A DNA stretch of 64,000 nt. It comes from Chitiniphilus purpureus. GTDB taxonomy: Bacteria; Pseudomonadota; Gammaproteobacteria; Burkholderiales; Chitinibacteraceae. The notes beneath the pieces were generated by a model. That model did no database searches, had not been told where the DNA came from, and saw only the letters and a list, made by a program, of their open reading frames with translations. A program made the position numbers and the translations under genes. This document shows positions 1 to 10,474 of the stretch, piece by piece. Where the stretch lies: contig NZ_CP106753.1 in the NCBI RefSeq assembly GCF_025642115.1, positions 3,783,501 through 3,847,500 of the forward strand. The letters are read 5' to 3'. Each line of letters opens with the position of its first letter. Position 1 is the first letter of the stretch.

Positions 1-1
1 C

Positions 2-577
2 GGCATCGCCCATGAGCGCTTTGCCGACGACGGCCCGCTGGCGCTGCTGCCACGCGGCCGCGATTTCAATCTGGTCTGGACGCAGACCCCGGAAGCGGCA
101 GAGGCACGCCTGGCGCTGTCGGACCAGGACTTCCTGGCCGAGATCGGTGCCCGGCTGGGCGGGAGGGTGGCCGGTTTCAGCGCGGTCGGGCCGCGCGCCA
201 GCTTTGCGTTGGCACTCAAGACACTCGACCGGGTGGTCGCACGGCGTGTCGCGCTGATCGGCAACGCGGCGCAGACGCTGCATCCGGTCGCAGGACAGGG
301 CCTGAACCTGGGATTGCGCGATGCCGCGACGCTGGCCGACGTGCTGTGCGCGGTCGGCCCGGCTCATCTGGGCGAGCCCGAGACACTGGCCCGCTATGCA
401 CGGCTGCGACGCAAGGACGCAGGTCTTGTCACCGCGTTCACCGACAGCCTGATCACCCTGTTCGACTCGCCCGCGCCCTGGCTCAAGCACGGCCGCAGCC
501 TGGGCCTGCTGGCATTGGACCAGATCGCGCCGTTGCGGCGCGGTTTTGCGGCACGCATGGTATACGGCGCACGCTGA
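2..577 (+). CDS. ubiH: UbiH-type FAD-dependent ubiquinone hydroxylase (3' part)
   Basis: C-terminal 191 residues of a class A flavoprotein monooxygenase; the start and the FAD-binding Rossmann motif lie left of the window. The reading frame is open from the first bases. The diagnostic second FAD motif is seen as GNAAQTLHPVAGQGLN followed by LGLRDA, the form typical of the UbiH/UbiF/VisC family. These enzymes hydroxylate the aromatic ring during aerobic ubiquinone synthesis on the inner face of the membrane. The ALIGNAAQ-LHPVAGQGLNLG spelling fits UbiH (2-octaprenyl-6-methoxyphenol hydroxylase) best, but UbiF-like paralogues share most of it, so the exact ring position is inferred. Confidence 0.85.
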   Translation, partial: GIAHERFADDGPLALLPRGRDFNLVWTQTPEAAEARLALSDQDFLAEIGARLGGRVAGFSAVGPRASFALALKTLDRVVARRVALIGNAAQTLHPVAGQGLNLGLRDAATLADVLCAVGPAHLGEPETLARYARLRRKDAGLVTAFTDSLITLFDSPAPWLKHGRSLGLLALDQIAPLRRGFAARMVYGAR

Positions 578-735
578 TCCGCAGGGCGCCACCCCGGCAG
601 GAAGCTCAGCACATGGCATATCCGGCAGATGCGCGCGGGTTCGGCGACAACAGGGCATCGGGCGGGCGCAGTGCCGGCCGACGAGCTGCCTGGCGCTGTC
701 GACGAGGCCCAGTGCAACGACACACAGGCTACGCC

Positions 736-1485
736 ATGCGCAAGACCGCCTTGCTGCTCTTCCTTCCCCTTGGCCTGACCCGGGCCGAGGAAGCGCCATT
801 GCTGCTCACCTACCCGGACAAGCCGCCGTTCTACTACACCGACAGCCAGGGCCGGCCCGCAGGCTTCCTGCTGCGCCAGACCCAGGCCATGCTGTCCGCG
901 GCCGGGATCGCCGCGCGCTACGAGTTCCGCCCCCCGAAGCGCGCACTGCAGGAGATCGGATACGGCGGGCAGCCCATGTGCTCGATCGGCTGGTTCAAGA
1001 CGCCGGAGCGGTTGCGCCTTGGCTGGTTTTCCAACGCCCTGTACCGCGATCCGCCGATGCTCGTGGTCACCCGGAGCACGCTGGTGGAGCAGCTCAGGCG
1101 CCACGGCAATGCCGCCAGGCTGCTGACCGACCCCAAACTCATGCCGGGCCTGATCGCGAGCTTCGCCTACGGTACCTATCTGGATGGCCTGCTGGCGGCG
1201 CGTGGCGCGCAGGTGGACCGCAGCGCGCAGAACCCGGCACAGAATCTTGCGATGGTGGCGCGCGGGCGGGTGGACTACGCCTTTTTCGACCCGAGCGAAT
1301 TCGACTACTGGCAACGTCAGCCCATCCTGCGGCAATACAACGTGGCGGCGCTCCCGCTGCCGGACCTGCCTGCCGGCAACGCGCGCCACCTGCTATGCAG
1401 CCACCAGGTGCCGGCAACGCTGCTGGACCGCCTCAATCAGGCCATCGCCACCGCACATGCCGCCAACCCGGCACATCCGCGTTAG
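736..1485 (+). CDS. Periplasmic solute-binding protein, SBP_bac_3-like
   Basis: 249 residues. The ATG at 736 is followed by a basic residue, a hydrophobic stretch (LLLFLPLGL) and a likely signal-peptidase site near TRA-EE, so export to the periplasm is expected. The mature part begins LLLTYPDKPPFYY and contains GRPAGF, the entry of the type 3 extracellular solute-binding fold used by amino-acid ABC transporters and by sensor domains. Near residue 175 the VARGRVDYAFFDPSEFDYW stretch resembles the second-lobe ligand contact. No permease or ATPase gene is adjacent, so it is an orphan binding protein of unknown ligand. Longer upstream starts are possible but lack the signal peptide. Confidence 0.75.
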   Translation: MRKTALLLFLPLGLTRAEEAPLLLTYPDKPPFYYTDSQGRPAGFLLRQTQAMLSAAGIAARYEFRPPKRALQEIGYGGQPMCSIGWFKTPERLRLGWFSNALYRDPPMLVVTRSTLVEQLRRHGNAARLLTDPKLMPGLIASFAYGTYLDGLLAARGAQVDRSAQNPAQNLAMVARGRVDYAFFDPSEFDYWQRQPILRQYNVAALPLPDLPAGNARHLLCSHQVPATLLDRLNQAIATAHAANPAHPR

Positions 1486-1648
1486 CCTCGTGCCGGTCAG
1501 GCGGCCCACGGCGTCTGGTCGGACCTCATCCGGCGCGGGGAATGGCAGGCTGCCCCTGTTGGCCAGCCGCCCCGGGGCATGCCTTGGCATGGGGGGCGAC
1601 AGCCATGCCGCCGCAGCGCCGCTCCGCCCCCATCGGACAACCGGCCTA

Positions 1649-1822
1649 CTACGGCGGATCCTTGAGCCGGGTGCGCGATACGCCAGCCAGGATGCCGACC
1701 CCCAGCAATACCACCCCACCGACCACGATCCAGTGCAGTGCGATGCCGGCCAGATGGGCGCCGTAGCCCAGCCCGAGGATGGCCAGCACCACGCCGATCA
1801 GGAACAAACCGAACGAAGACAT
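1649..1822 (-). CDS. Small two-helix membrane protein (57 aa)
   Basis: This frame is too short for a 60-residue cutoff but has good support: an ATG at 1822 preceded on the minus strand by the strong ribosome-binding site GGAGGGAG, 57 sense codons, then two consecutive TAG codons. The product begins MSSFGLFLIGVVLAILGLGY and has two hydrophobic segments (about residues 4-19 and 27-46) linked by a short AHLAGIALH loop, ending in a polar RTRLKDPP tail. It should be a small inner-membrane protein. I do not recognise the family. It stands alone, with no co-directional neighbour close by. Confidence 0.7.
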   Translation of the reverse strand: MSSFGLFLIGVVLAILGLGYGAHLAGIALHWIVVGGVVLLGVGILAGVSRTRLKDPP

Positions 1823-2290
1823 TTCTCCCTCCTTGTGATGGTTGCACGTTCAGCTTCAGTAAAAACCGGGTGCACGGAGACAGCGCTGGAACTATTGCCG
1901 CGGCATGACAGCCCACCGCCGGATTGACAGCCGCAGGCGCGCCCCTTAAATGGACCAACCCGTCGATCAATCATTTGCCCCCATGCACCCAATCGCTCCG
2001 GAAAGACACGCGATGCGGCAGCGGCAGCCCCCCGCTGCCGCCGTGCCGCATGTTGCCCGCAACCGCCCTCATCGGGCCCGCACCATGCGGCGCTGCGGCA
2101 AGGCCGGGGTGAGCCTGGGCTGGTCGTTCCACGGGGTATGCAGCCAGCAGGCCCCGATCGAGGCCAGCGCCGGCCGGATACGACTGCCAGGCAATCCGGC
2201 CGGCCGGATCGCACTCGACCCCGCCCACAACGCCAGGCACAGCGTGGCGTTGCTGTGCCCCCTGCTGATGCGCCGATTGCGGGCCGGCCG
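1823..2290. other. Intergenic stretch without a supported gene
   Basis: About 470 bases between the small membrane protein and the DUF418 gene. Frames run through it on both strands, but none has a convincing start site or protein-like composition, and I see no terminator-grade hairpin. It should hold the promoters of both flanking divergent genes. Confidence 0.4.
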
Positions 2291-3514
2291 ATGAGTCCCT
2301 CCGCCACTGCGCCGCAGGCGGACGGACGCCTGCTGGAAGTGGATGCGCTGCGCGGCTTTGCGCTGCTGGGCATCCTGGTGGTGAACATCACCGCGTTCGC
2401 CTCGGCCTACTACGGGCTGGGCGTGCCCGATCCGGGCTTTGGCCGTCCGCTCGATCTGGCCGTGCGCGCGCTGGTGTCGCTGCTGTTCGAAACCAAGTTC
2501 TACCTGCTGTTCTCGTTCCTGTTCGGCTACAGCTTCACGCTGCAGCTGGCCTCGGCCGAACGCGCCCGGGTGGCGTTCGTGCCACGCTTTCGCCGCCGGC
2601 TGATGGGGCTTGCCGTACTGGGCGCGCTGCATGCGGTGTTGCTGTACTACGGCGACATCCTGCTCATCTATGCGCTGCTTGGCGCGCTGCTGCTGCAACT
2701 GCGCCATCTGGCGCCGCAATCGGCGCTGCGCATCGCCGTGGCGCTGGTGCTGACCAGTGCAGCGGCGTGGTTGCTGATCGGACTGGCGATCACGCTGGCC
2801 GGACAACAGCTGGACCTGCCCGCGCTGCTGGCGCAGGCGCAACGGGCGACGCTGGCGTATCGCGGCGATGCCGCGGACGTGATCGCCCAGCGCTGGCGCG
2901 AGCTGACCGAGGACGTCTGGTTCGTGGTGGTGTTCGTCCAGGGCCCCTCGGCGCTGGCGATGTTCCTGGCGGGCCTTGCCGCGGGCAAGCTGCATGCGCT
3001 CTCCGCCCTGCCCGGCCGCCCCACGGTACTGTGGCGCATCGTGCTGGGCTGCCTGCCGCCGGGGCTCGCCGGTGCGCTCTGCTACAGCTATGGATCATTG
3101 TGGCTGGGCAGCAGCGGCCTTGCGCTGGTGGCGTTGGGGATCGGGCTGGCCACCGCGCCACTGCTGAGTGCAAGCTATGTGGCCATGCTGCTGCTGGCAG
3201 TGCGTACCGGGCCGGGACGGCGGCTGGCGGCACGGCTGGCGCCGCTGGGGCAGATGGCGCTGAGCAATTACCTGCTGCAATCGCTGCTGTGCGCCTTCAT
3301 CTTCACCGGCTACGGGCTGGGCCTGATCGGCCACCTGGCACCGCTGCCGGTGTTGCTGCTGGCGCTGACGATCTACGCGGCCCAACTGCCGCTGAGCGCC
3401 TGGTGGATGCGCCGGCATGCCTATGGCCCGGTCGAATGGCTGCTGCGGGCAGTCACCTATGCACAATGGCCGGCATGGCGGCGTCCGCTGCCGGATGGTG
3501 ATGTGGCGCGCTGA
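2291..3514 (+). CDS. DUF418-family multi-spanning membrane protein
   Basis: 407 residues from the ATG at 2291. The N-terminal RLLEVDALRGFALLGILVVN is the hallmark opening of the DUF418/YeiB-like family, and the C-terminal PLGQMALSNYLLQSLL followed by FTGYGLGL is the conserved DUF418 core. Around ten hydrophobic segments are visible, consistent with an inner-membrane protein related to acyltransferase-type membrane folds. The reaction is unknown; transport or modification of a lipid-linked substrate is only speculation. The frame stays open further upstream to 2138, but only the chosen start gives the family-typical N terminus. Confidence 0.85.
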   Translation: MSPSATAPQADGRLLEVDALRGFALLGILVVNITAFASAYYGLGVPDPGFGRPLDLAVRALVSLLFETKFYLLFSFLFGYSFTLQLASAERARVAFVPRFRRRLMGLAVLGALHAVLLYYGDILLIYALLGALLLQLRHLAPQSALRIAVALVLTSAAAWLLIGLAITLAGQQLDLPALLAQAQRATLAYRGDAADVIAQRWRELTEDVWFVVVFVQGPSALAMFLAGLAAGKLHALSALPGRPTVLWRIVLGCLPPGLAGALCYSYGSLWLGSSGLALVALGIGLATAPLLSASYVAMLLLAVRTGPGRRLAARLAPLGQMALSNYLLQSLLCAFIFTGYGLGLIGHLAPLPVLLLALTIYAAQLPLSAWWMRRHAYGPVEWLLRAVTYAQWPAWRRPLPDGDVAR

Positions 3515-3621
3515 AGCCCGCTCAGGGCAGAATTGCCGCTCCATGCCCCGCGCAGGCCCTGCACCATAGGCAGGCGTGCCTTGTCGCCGCGTTCAACGGT
3601 TCAACGGAGCCCCGCTGCCCC

Positions 3622-4302
3622 ATGCTCAAACATAGCCTGCGCACCCTGTTCGCCACTTGGCTGGCCGGGCTGTTCGCCCTGCTGCCGCTGACGGTGACCC
3701 TGGCGCTGGTCAGCTGGGTCATCAGCCTCATCAACCGCTTTATCGGGCCGGACAGCCTGATCGGCGGGCTGTTCGCCACGCTCGGCCAGCCCTTTGCCAG
3801 CAATCCGTATCTGGCCTATCTGAGCGGCACGCTGCTGCTGATCGTCGCCATCTATCCACTTGGGGTGGCAGTGCAATCCGGCCTGCGGCGGCCGCTGGCA
3901 AAACTGGTGGACATGACCCTGCGCCGCATTCCTTTGATCGGCAGCCTCTACAACCTGGCGGACCGCTTTGTCGCCCTGCTGGACCAGAAACAGGAAGCGG
4001 ACATCGGCGCCATGAGCCCAGTGTGGTGCTTTTTCGGTGGCGAGGGCGTGGCAGTGCTGGCACTGCTGCCCAACCCCGAGCCGGTCGAGCTGGATGGGCG
4101 CATCTACCACGCGATACTGGTCCCGACCGCCCCGGTCCCGATCGGCGGCGGCCTGCTGTACGTGCCGGCCGACTGGATCCGGCCGGCGCAGATCGGCGTG
4201 GACAAGCTCACCAGCATCTATGTGTCGATGGGCATCACCCCACCGCCGGCGCTGCGCGGTGGCAGGATGCCGACGGCCTCACCGGTGATCCTGACCGATT
4301 GA
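3622..4302 (+). CDS. DUF502-family inner-membrane protein
   Basis: 226 residues. The N terminus carries a transmembrane helix in the conserved style LAGLFALLPLTVTLALVSW, then a second helix near residue 70 (YLSGTLLLIVAIYPLGVAVQ), then a soluble domain with RRIPLIGSLYNLADRF, as in DUF502 proteins. The C-terminal part has the family glycine-rich segment VPIGGGLLYVPADWI. Members are widespread in Proteobacteria and of unknown function. A purine-rich GGAG precedes the start by about a dozen bases. It converges on metE, 27 bases away. Confidence 0.85.
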   Translation: MLKHSLRTLFATWLAGLFALLPLTVTLALVSWVISLINRFIGPDSLIGGLFATLGQPFASNPYLAYLSGTLLLIVAIYPLGVAVQSGLRRPLAKLVDMTLRRIPLIGSLYNLADRFVALLDQKQEADIGAMSPVWCFFGGEGVAVLALLPNPEPVELDGRIYHAILVPTAPVPIGGGLLYVPADWIRPAQIGVDKLTSIYVSMGITPPPALRGGRMPTASPVILTD

Positions 4303-4329
4303 GCCCAGGCAACCCAAGCACCGCCCTGC

Positions 4330-6678
4330 TCATGGCCAGGCCACGATGCCACGGTCACACGCGCCATAACCCGTGGCGACGGGGCCAGGCACCGGTAGCG
4401 CCCGCCCCTCGGTCAGCGCCGCACGCGCTGCGCGCACGGCCTGCAGCATATGGGCCAACGCCGCCTCGGCCTCGGGCCAGCTGCGCGTCTTCAGGCCGCA
4501 ATCGGGGTTGATCCACAGGCGCTCGGCCGGCAGCACGGCGAGCGCCTTGCCGATCAGCCGCAGCATCTCGACCACTGGTGGCACCCGTGGGCTATGGATG
4601 TCGTACACCCCCGGCCCGATGCCGTTCGGATAGGCGAAGCTGCCGAAGGCGTCGAGCAGTTCCATGTCCGAGCGGCTGGTTTCCAGGGTGATCACGTCGG
4701 CATCCAGCGCCGCGATGGCCGGCAGGATGTCATTGAACTCCGAGTAGCACATATGGGTGTGGATCTGGGTGCTGTCTGCGACCCCGCAGGAGGCGATGCG
4801 GAACGCGCGCCCGGCCCATTCCAGGTAGGCGTCCCACTCGCCGCGATGCAACGGCAGCCCTTCGCGGAACGCCGGTTCGTCGATCTGGATCACCCGGATG
4901 CCGGCGGCCTCCAGGTCCGCCACCTCATCGCGGATCGCCAGCGCAAGCTGCAGGCAGGTCTGCTCGCGCGGCTGGTCGTCGCGCACGAACGACCATTGCA
5001 GCAGGGTCACCGGGCCGGTGAGCATGCCCTTCATCGGCTTGGTCGTAAGCGACTGCGCATAGCGGCTCCAGGCCACGGTCATTGCCTTGGGGCGCATCAC
5101 ATCGCCAAAGAGGATGGGCGGCTTGACGCAGCGGCTGCCATAGCTTTGCACCCAGCCGAAGCGGGTGAAGGCGAAACCGGAGAGCTGCGTGGCGAAGTAT
5201 TCGACCATGTCGTTGCGCTCGGCTTCGCCATGCACCAGCACGTCCAGCCCCAGCGCCTCCTGCCGCTGCACCGCCTTGCGGATCTCGGCCTGCATCGCCG
5301 CGGTGTAGTCGGCCTCGGACAGTTCGCCCCGCCGGCAGGCGGCACGTGCGGCACGGATGCCGTCGGTCTGCGGGAACGAGCCCACGGTAGTGGTCGGCAG
5401 CAATGGCAGCTTCAGCCAGGCTCGCTGCGCCGTGGCGCGCAGCGGGTAGGGGCTGGCGCGGCAGGCATCCTCTGCCGTCAGCGCCGCGACCCGCGCCTTG
5501 ACTGCGAGGTTGTGGATACGGCGCGAGATCCGGCGGCGCCTGGCCACCGCGTCGCTGGCCGCCAGTTGCGGTGCCACCGCCGCATGGCCGTGCCGCAGCG
5601 CGCGCCGCAGCACCGCCACCTCGCCAAGCTTCTGCCTGGCGAAGGCCAGCCAGCCGTGCAGTTCGCCATCGAGTGCGTCCTCCGCATCCAGATCCACCGG
5701 GCAGTGCAGCAGCGAGCAGCTGCTGGCGATCCACAGCTGCCCGCCCAGCTGAGCGTGCGCCGCCTCCAGCTGCGCGAGCCTTGCCGACAGGTCGGCCGCC
5801 CAGATGTTGCGGCCGTCGATCACCCCGGCCGAGAGCACCTTGTGCTGCGGCCATCCGGCAAGGAAGGCGTCCAGCTGCTGCGGCGCGCACACCAGGTCCA
5901 GGTGCACCCCGGCCACCGGCAGTGCCTTGAGCAGATCGGCATGCCCGGCTGCACTGCCGAAATAGCTCGCCAGCAGCAGCTTCACGCCGCATGACGCGAG
6001 CTCCCGGTACACCGGTTCGAACGCCGCTGCCCAGGCCGGATCGAGCGCCAGCCCGAGGATGGGCTCGTCCAGCTGCACCCAGGCCACACCCTGTGCCACC
6101 AGCCGCTCCAGGATGCGGCGGTACGCGGGCACCACGCGCGCGGCGAAGCCAAGCTTGTCGAGCCCGGGACGCCTGGCCTTGGCCAGGTGCAGGAACGACA
6201 GCGGCCCGAGCAGCACCGGCTTGACCGTGTGGCCATGCGCGCGTGCTTCGTCGATCTCGTCGAAGAACCAGTCGATGCCGCCGTCGAAGCGGGTGTGATC
6301 GTCCAGTTCCGGGACCAGATAGTGGTAGTTGGTGTCGAACCACTTGGTCATTTCCAGCGCCGGCTGCGCGGCGTTGCCACGCGCCAGTTCGAAGTACTGC
6401 CCAAGGGTGAGCGCACGGGCGTCGAAGCCGAAGCGGGCCGGCAGCGCGCCCAGCAGCGCGGCGGTACTGAGCACCTGGTCATACCAGGCGAAATCGCCCA
6501 CTGCCACGCAGTCCAGCCCCGCCTCGCGCTGCCAGTCCCAGTGCTGGCGCCGCAGGCGCGAGCCGACCGCGGCAAGCTCGGCCTCGCCGATCTCGCCACG
6601 CCAGAACGCTTCCAGCGCGAACTTGAGTTCCCGATGCCGCCCAATGCGTGGAAAGCCAAGAACATGAGCCACTGTCAT
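4330..6678 (-). CDS. metE: Cobalamin-independent methionine synthase
   Basis: 782 residues, slightly longer than the E. coli enzyme. It transfers a methyl group from 5-methyltetrahydropteroyl-triglutamate to homocysteine, the last step of methionine synthesis, in the cytosol. The N terminus [20 protein letters not shown] is the classic MetE opening. The zinc-site residues are present near the C terminus: the His and Cys in [11 protein letters not shown], the Glu in ITLETSRSD and the Cys in [12 protein letters not shown]. The gene is divergent from metR with under 100 bases between, the usual arrangement in which MetR plus homocysteine activates metE. Confidence 0.97.
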   Translation of the reverse strand: MTVAHVLGFPRIGRHRELKFALEAFWRGEIGEAELAAVGSRLRRQHWDWQREAGLDCVAVGDFAWYDQVLSTAALLGALPARFGFDARALTLGQYFELARGNAAQPALEMTKWFDTNYHYLVPELDDHTRFDGGIDWFFDEIDEARAHGHTVKPVLLGPLSFLHLAKARRPGLDKLGFAARVVPAYRRILERLVAQGVAWVQLDEPILGLALDPAWAAAFEPVYRELASCGVKLLLASYFGSAAGHADLLKALPVAGVHLDLVCAPQQLDAFLAGWPQHKVLSAGVIDGRNIWAADLSARLAQLEAAHAQLGGQLWIASSCSLLHCPVDLDAEDALDGELHGWLAFARQKLGEVAVLRRALRHGHAAVAPQLAASDAVARRRRISRRIHNLAVKARVAALTAEDACRASPYPLRATAQRAWLKLPLLPTTTVGSFPQTDGIRAARAACRRGELSEADYTAAMQAEIRKAVQRQEALGLDVLVHGEAERNDMVEYFATQLSGFAFTRFGWVQSYGSRCVKPPILFGDVMRPKAMTVAWSRYAQSLTTKPMKGMLTGPVTLLQWSFVRDDQPREQTCLQLALAIRDEVADLEAAGIRVIQIDEPAFREGLPLHRGEWDAYLEWAGRAFRIASCGVADSTQIHTHMCYSEFNDILPAIAALDADVITLETSRSDMELLDAFGSFAYPNGIGPGVYDIHSPRVPPVVEMLRLIGKALAVLPAERLWINPDCGLKTRSWPEAEAALAHMLQAVRAARAALTEGRALPVPGPVATGYGACDRGIVAWP

Positions 6679-6696
6679 TGCAAACCCCGTTTTCCA

Positions 6697-6711
6697 TGAA
6701 TATGGTTTGCA
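6697..6711. promoter_or_regulatory. Possible MetR operator between metE and metR
   Basis: TGAATATGGTTTGCA lies in the metE-metR intergenic region. The known MetR half-site pair is TGAA-N5-TTCA; here the left half is exact and the right half reads TTTG, so two positions differ. The location 19 bases upstream of metE and about 65 upstream of metR suits an activator that also represses itself. The match is partial and the assignment rests mostly on context. Confidence 0.35.
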
Positions 6712-6775
6712 TGATCAATGCCCGATGCCTATGATTCAAACTCATTCTTTTTGCTGCAGGTATGAGAGGAATTCA

Positions 6776-7699
6776 ATGCAGTCGTTGCTGGAGCTGCGCC
6801 ACCTGCGCACCCTGTCGGCCATCCGCGATGCCGGCAGCCTGACCCGTGCCGCCGAGCGGCTGTTCCTGACGCAATCGGCGCTCTCGCACCAGATCCGACT
6901 GCTGGAGGAGCACTACGGCCTGCCGCTGTTCGCACGCAAGCAGGCGCCGCTGCGCTTCACCCCGGCAGGCGAGAAGCTGCTGGCGCTGGCAGGCGAAGTA
7001 CTGCCGCGCGTGGCCGCCATCGAGCGCGACATCGCCAAGCTGCGCGAGGGCGAGGCCGGGCAGTTGCGCATCGCGGTGGAGTGCCATACCTGCTTCGACT
7101 GGCTGATGCCGGCCATGGATTCGTTCCGCGAGCGCTGGCCCGAGGTGGAGCTGGATATCGTGTCCGGCTTCCATGCCGACCCGGTGGGGCTGCTGTTCGA
7201 AGACCGCGCCGATCTTGCCATCGTCTCGGAGCGCGACAACGAGGCGCGTATCGCCTACTTTCCACTGTTCGCCTTCGACATGGTCGGCCTTGTGGCCAAG
7301 GATCACCCGCTGGCCGCCAAGCCGAGCCTCACGGCAGCCGACTTCGCCGGGGAGACGCTGATCACCTACCCGGTGCCGGACGACATGCTCGACCTGATCC
7401 GCAAGGTGCTCAAGCCGGCCGGCATCAACCCGCGCCGGCGCACCAGCGAGCTGACGGTGGCGATCCTGCAGCTGGTGGCGAGCCGGCGTGGCGTGGCGGC
7501 GCTGCCGCGCTGGAGCGTGCAGCACTATATCGAGCGCGGCTACGTGCAAGCCAAGCCCATCGGTGCCGGCCTGCAGTCGGAACTGCACGCCGCGGTGCCC
7601 GCCGAGCGCGCCGGCACCGCCTACCTGCGCGAATTCATCGGCATCGTGCGCGAGGTGAGCACGGCCAACCTGCCGGGCATCCAGTTAATCGAGCCTTAG
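6776..7699 (+). CDS. metR: LysR-type regulator of methionine biosynthesis
   Basis: 307 residues from the ATG at 6776, which has the ribosome-binding site GAGAGGA six bases ahead; the frame opens further upstream at 6707, but that extension lacks this signal. The N-terminal winged helix includes SLTRAAERLFLTQSALSHQI (about residues 20-40), normal for LysR proteins. The effector domain follows with VECHTCFDWLMPAM, a stretch characteristic of MetR, which binds homocysteine. Divergence from metE supports the name. The expected role is activation of metE and possibly other methionine genes. Confidence 0.92.
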   Translation: MQSLLELRHLRTLSAIRDAGSLTRAAERLFLTQSALSHQIRLLEEHYGLPLFARKQAPLRFTPAGEKLLALAGEVLPRVAAIERDIAKLREGEAGQLRIAVECHTCFDWLMPAMDSFRERWPEVELDIVSGFHADPVGLLFEDRADLAIVSERDNEARIAYFPLFAFDMVGLVAKDHPLAAKPSLTAADFAGETLITYPVPDDMLDLIRKVLKPAGINPRRRTSELTVAILQLVASRRGVAALPRWSVQHYIERGYVQAKPIGAGLQSELHAAVPAERAGTAYLREFIGIVREVSTANLPGIQLIEP

Positions 7700-7830
7700 G
7701 GCCTGCCGAGAGCGCTGCGATCAGGGCGGCACCGGCCGCCGCCATGCCTGCACCGGGCCCGCCACAGTGGCAGGACCACGCTGGGCCGGCACCGGCACCG
7801 GCGGTGACGCGACAGACCGCGATATCGGGC

Positions 7831-8907
7831 TTACTCCGCCAGTTGCGCCAGCAGCTCGGCCTGATGCTCGTTGATCAGCGCCTGGGTCAGCTCCTCCAGA
7901 TCGCCGTCCATGATCTGGTCGAGCTTGTAGAGGGTGAGGTTGATACGGTGATCGGTCATGCGCCCCTGCGGGAAGTTGTAGGTGCGGATGCGCTCGGAGC
8001 GGTCGCCCGAGCCGATCAGGCTGCGGCGCTCGGCCGCCTCCCTGGCCTGCACCTCGGAGCGCAGCTTGTCGTTGATACGCGCCGCCAGCACCGCCATCGC
8101 GCGGGCCTTGTTCTTGTGTTGGCTGCGATCATCCTGGCACTCGACCACGATGCCGGTCGGAAAGTGGGTGATGCGGATCGCCGAGTCGGTCTTGTTGATG
8201 TGCTGGCCGCCCGCGCCGCTGGCGCGGAAGGTATCGATGCGGATATCGGCTGGATTGATGTTCACCTCCTCCAGCTCGTCGGCCTCGGGCATCACCGCCA
8301 CCGTGCAGGCGCTGGTATGGATGCGCCCCTGGGTCTCGGTGGCCGGCACCCGCTGCACCCGATGTCCGCCCGACTCGAACTTGAGCCGGGAGTAGGCGCC
8401 GTGCCCCACCAGCCGGGCAATCACCTCCTTGTAGCCGCCCAGGTCCGATTCGCTGGCCGAGACGATCTCCACCTGCCAGCGATTGCGCTCGGCGTAGCGG
8501 GAATACATGCGGAACAGATCCGCAGCGAACAGCGCCGATTCGTCACCACCGGTGCCGGCACGGATTTCAAGGAAGATGTTGCGCTCGTCGTTGGGGTCGC
8601 GCGGCAGCAGCGCCTTCTGCAGTTCCAGCCCCAGCGTGGCGATCGCGGCATCCGCCGTCCTGATCTCCTCCTCCGCCATCTCGCGCATGTCCGGGTCGGC
8701 CAGCAGCTCCCCGGCGGTGGTGCGGTCGGCCTCGGCCTGCTGATAGCGGTGATAGAGCTCGACCACCGGTGTGAGCTCGGCGTGCTCGCGGGTGAGCTTG
8801 CGGTACTGGTCCATGTTGCGCGTCGCCTCTTCCGAGGCGAGCAGCGCGCCCACTTCCTCCAGCCGGTCGGCCAGTTGCGCGAGTTTTTGGACGATGGATG
8901 CTTTCAT
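7831..8907 (-). CDS. prfA: Peptide chain release factor 1
   Basis: 358 residues. RF1 reads UAA and UAG stop codons and releases the finished peptide from the ribosome. The PAT discriminator tripeptide is seen in [14 protein letters not shown] and the catalytic GGQ loop in [14 protein letters not shown]. The frame runs upstream to 9132, but the protein begins at MKASIVQKL (ATG at 8907), matching the family length of about 360. It lies 49 bases downstream of hemA in the same direction, the common hemA-prfA operon. Because RF1 reads UAG, it would also terminate at the amber codon in the phospholipase gene at 47760. Confidence 0.97.
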   Translation of the reverse strand: MKASIVQKLAQLADRLEEVGALLASEEATRNMDQYRKLTREHAELTPVVELYHRYQQAEADRTTAGELLADPDMREMAEEEIRTADAAIATLGLELQKALLPRDPNDERNIFLEIRAGTGGDESALFAADLFRMYSRYAERNRWQVEIVSASESDLGGYKEVIARLVGHGAYSRLKFESGGHRVQRVPATETQGRIHTSACTVAVMPEADELEEVNINPADIRIDTFRASGAGGQHINKTDSAIRITHFPTGIVVECQDDRSQHKNKARAMAVLAARINDKLRSEVQAREAAERRSLIGSGDRSERIRTYNFPQGRMTDHRINLTLYKLDQIMDGDLEELTQALINEHQAELLAQLAE

Positions 8908-8956
8908 GACGGTTGTGATCTCTTGAGGCCATGCCGGGATACAGGCACGGCGCGTT

Positions 8957-10204
8957 CTATTCGTGCAGCCGGAAGATACGCCGCGTGGCGGCGACCAGTT
9001 CGGCCTGTTCCTCGGGCGGTGCTGCATTGAGCGCGGCAAGCGGCGCGTGCAGGAGCTTGGCCGCAAGCTGCTCGGTAAGCCGCGCCAGTACGTCGTCGGC
9101 GGGCTCGCCGGCGGCGATGCGCTTCCTGGCACGTGCCAGTTCGTGCCGCGCGATGCGCTCGGCGTGATCCTTCAGCTCGCGGATGGTGGGCACCAGCGCG
9201 CGCCCGGCCAGCCACTGCCGGAACTGCTGCACCCCGTCCTCGACCAGCAGCTCGGCCGCCTGCGCCTCGCTGGCGCGCGCGGCCACGCCTTCGCTGACCA
9301 CCTCGGCCAGATCGTCCACCGTGTAGAGGTAGGCATCGGGCAGCTCGGCCACCTCGGGCTCCACATCGCGCGGGACCGCCAGATCGACGATGAAGATGGG
9401 CTTGTGCTTGCGCCGCTTGAGCGCGCGCTCGACCATGCCCTTGCCGACGATGGCCAGTGGCGCAGCGGTACAGGAGACCACGATGTCGAATTCGGCCATG
9501 CGCTCGGCCAGATCGGGCAGCAGCATGGTCTGGCCGCCGTACTGCTGCGCCAATCTGGCGCCACGCTCCAGCGTGCGGTTGGCCACCGCGACCGCGCGCG
9601 GCCGCTGTGCACAGAAGTGCGCCGCGCACAGCTCGATCATCTCGCCCGCGCCGATGAACAACACCCTGCATTCGGCCACCGACGGGTAGAGCCGTTCGGC
9701 CAGTCGCACCGCCGCGGCAGCCATCGACACCGACGCGGCGCCGATGCGCGTTTCGCTGCGCACTTCCTTGGCCACCTGGAAGGCGCGCTGGAAAAGGCCG
9801 TTGAGCAACACCCCGAGGCTGCCGCTTTCACGGGCGATGCGCTCGGCTTCCTTGAGCTGGCCGAGGATCTGCGTCTCGCCCAGCACCATCGAATCGAGCC
9901 CGGCAGCCACGCGGAACGCATGCCGCGCCGCCGCCTCGCCACCGAACTGGTACAGATGCGGCACCAGTTCGTGGGCGCTGCGACCGCGGCTGGCCGCGAA
10001 CCAGTCCAGCACCGGCCCGACCTCGCGCGCGTTCACGTACAGCTCGGTGCGATTGCAGGTCGACAGGATCGCCGCCTCGCTGATGCCCGGCAACGCATGC
10101 AGCGTGGTCAGGGCCTCGGAGAGCTCGGTCTGGGCGAAGGCCAGCCGCTCGCGCACGGCCAAGGGCGCGGTCTGGTGGTTGATGCCAAGCACGAGAAGAT
10201 TCAT
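8957..10204 (-). CDS. hemA: Glutamyl-tRNA reductase
   Basis: 415 residues; converts glutamyl-tRNA(Glu) to glutamate-1-semialdehyde, the first committed step of C5 heme synthesis. The start [20 protein letters not shown] is the family opening. The catalytic Cys is in [11 protein letters not shown] (about residue 50), and the NADPH-binding segment [14 protein letters not shown] lies near residue 180, followed by ANRTLERG. The frame remains open upstream to 10408, but the conserved N terminus fixes the ATG at 10204. It heads the hemA-prfA pair; the roughly 270 bases before it presumably contain its promoter. Confidence 0.97.
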   Translation of the reverse strand: MNLLVLGINHQTAPLAVRERLAFAQTELSEALTTLHALPGISEAAILSTCNRTELYVNAREVGPVLDWFAASRGRSAHELVPHLYQFGGEAAARHAFRVAAGLDSMVLGETQILGQLKEAERIARESGSLGVLLNGLFQRAFQVAKEVRSETRIGAASVSMAAAAVRLAERLYPSVAECRVLFIGAGEMIELCAAHFCAQRPRAVAVANRTLERGARLAQQYGGQTMLLPDLAERMAEFDIVVSCTAAPLAIVGKGMVERALKRRKHKPIFIVDLAVPRDVEPEVAELPDAYLYTVDDLAEVVSEGVAARASEAQAAELLVEDGVQQFRQWLAGRALVPTIRELKDHAERIARHELARARKRIAAGEPADDVLARLTEQLAAKLLHAPLAALNAAPPEEQAELVAATRRIFRLHE

Positions 10205-10474
10205 CGCCGGCGCGACAAGGTGGGCGGTCGAAACCCGCGATTGTACCGGGAAACACGCTCCAAGCCTTGTTTTGCCTGGATAAATCCCGGTACAGGCGAC
10301 AGTGCGCCACCCCGTGTGCCTGCTTGGCGCCACAGCCCAAATCCAGCGATGCGGTCCTGGCAGGCAGGGCCCGCCGTCCTCACCGGCGATGCAGCGTACT
10401 GCCTTCAATCACCGGCGGTACGCGCGGTACGGCAAGTGCGCGCAACGCAGCCAGGCGGGTTGGATCGGCAGTGC

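Noticed and set aside
394..1389. Long minus-strand frame opposite ubiH and the solute-binding protein
   Set aside because: Arg/Gln/Ala-rich composition typical of antisense frames in GC-rich DNA, and it covers two better-supported genes.
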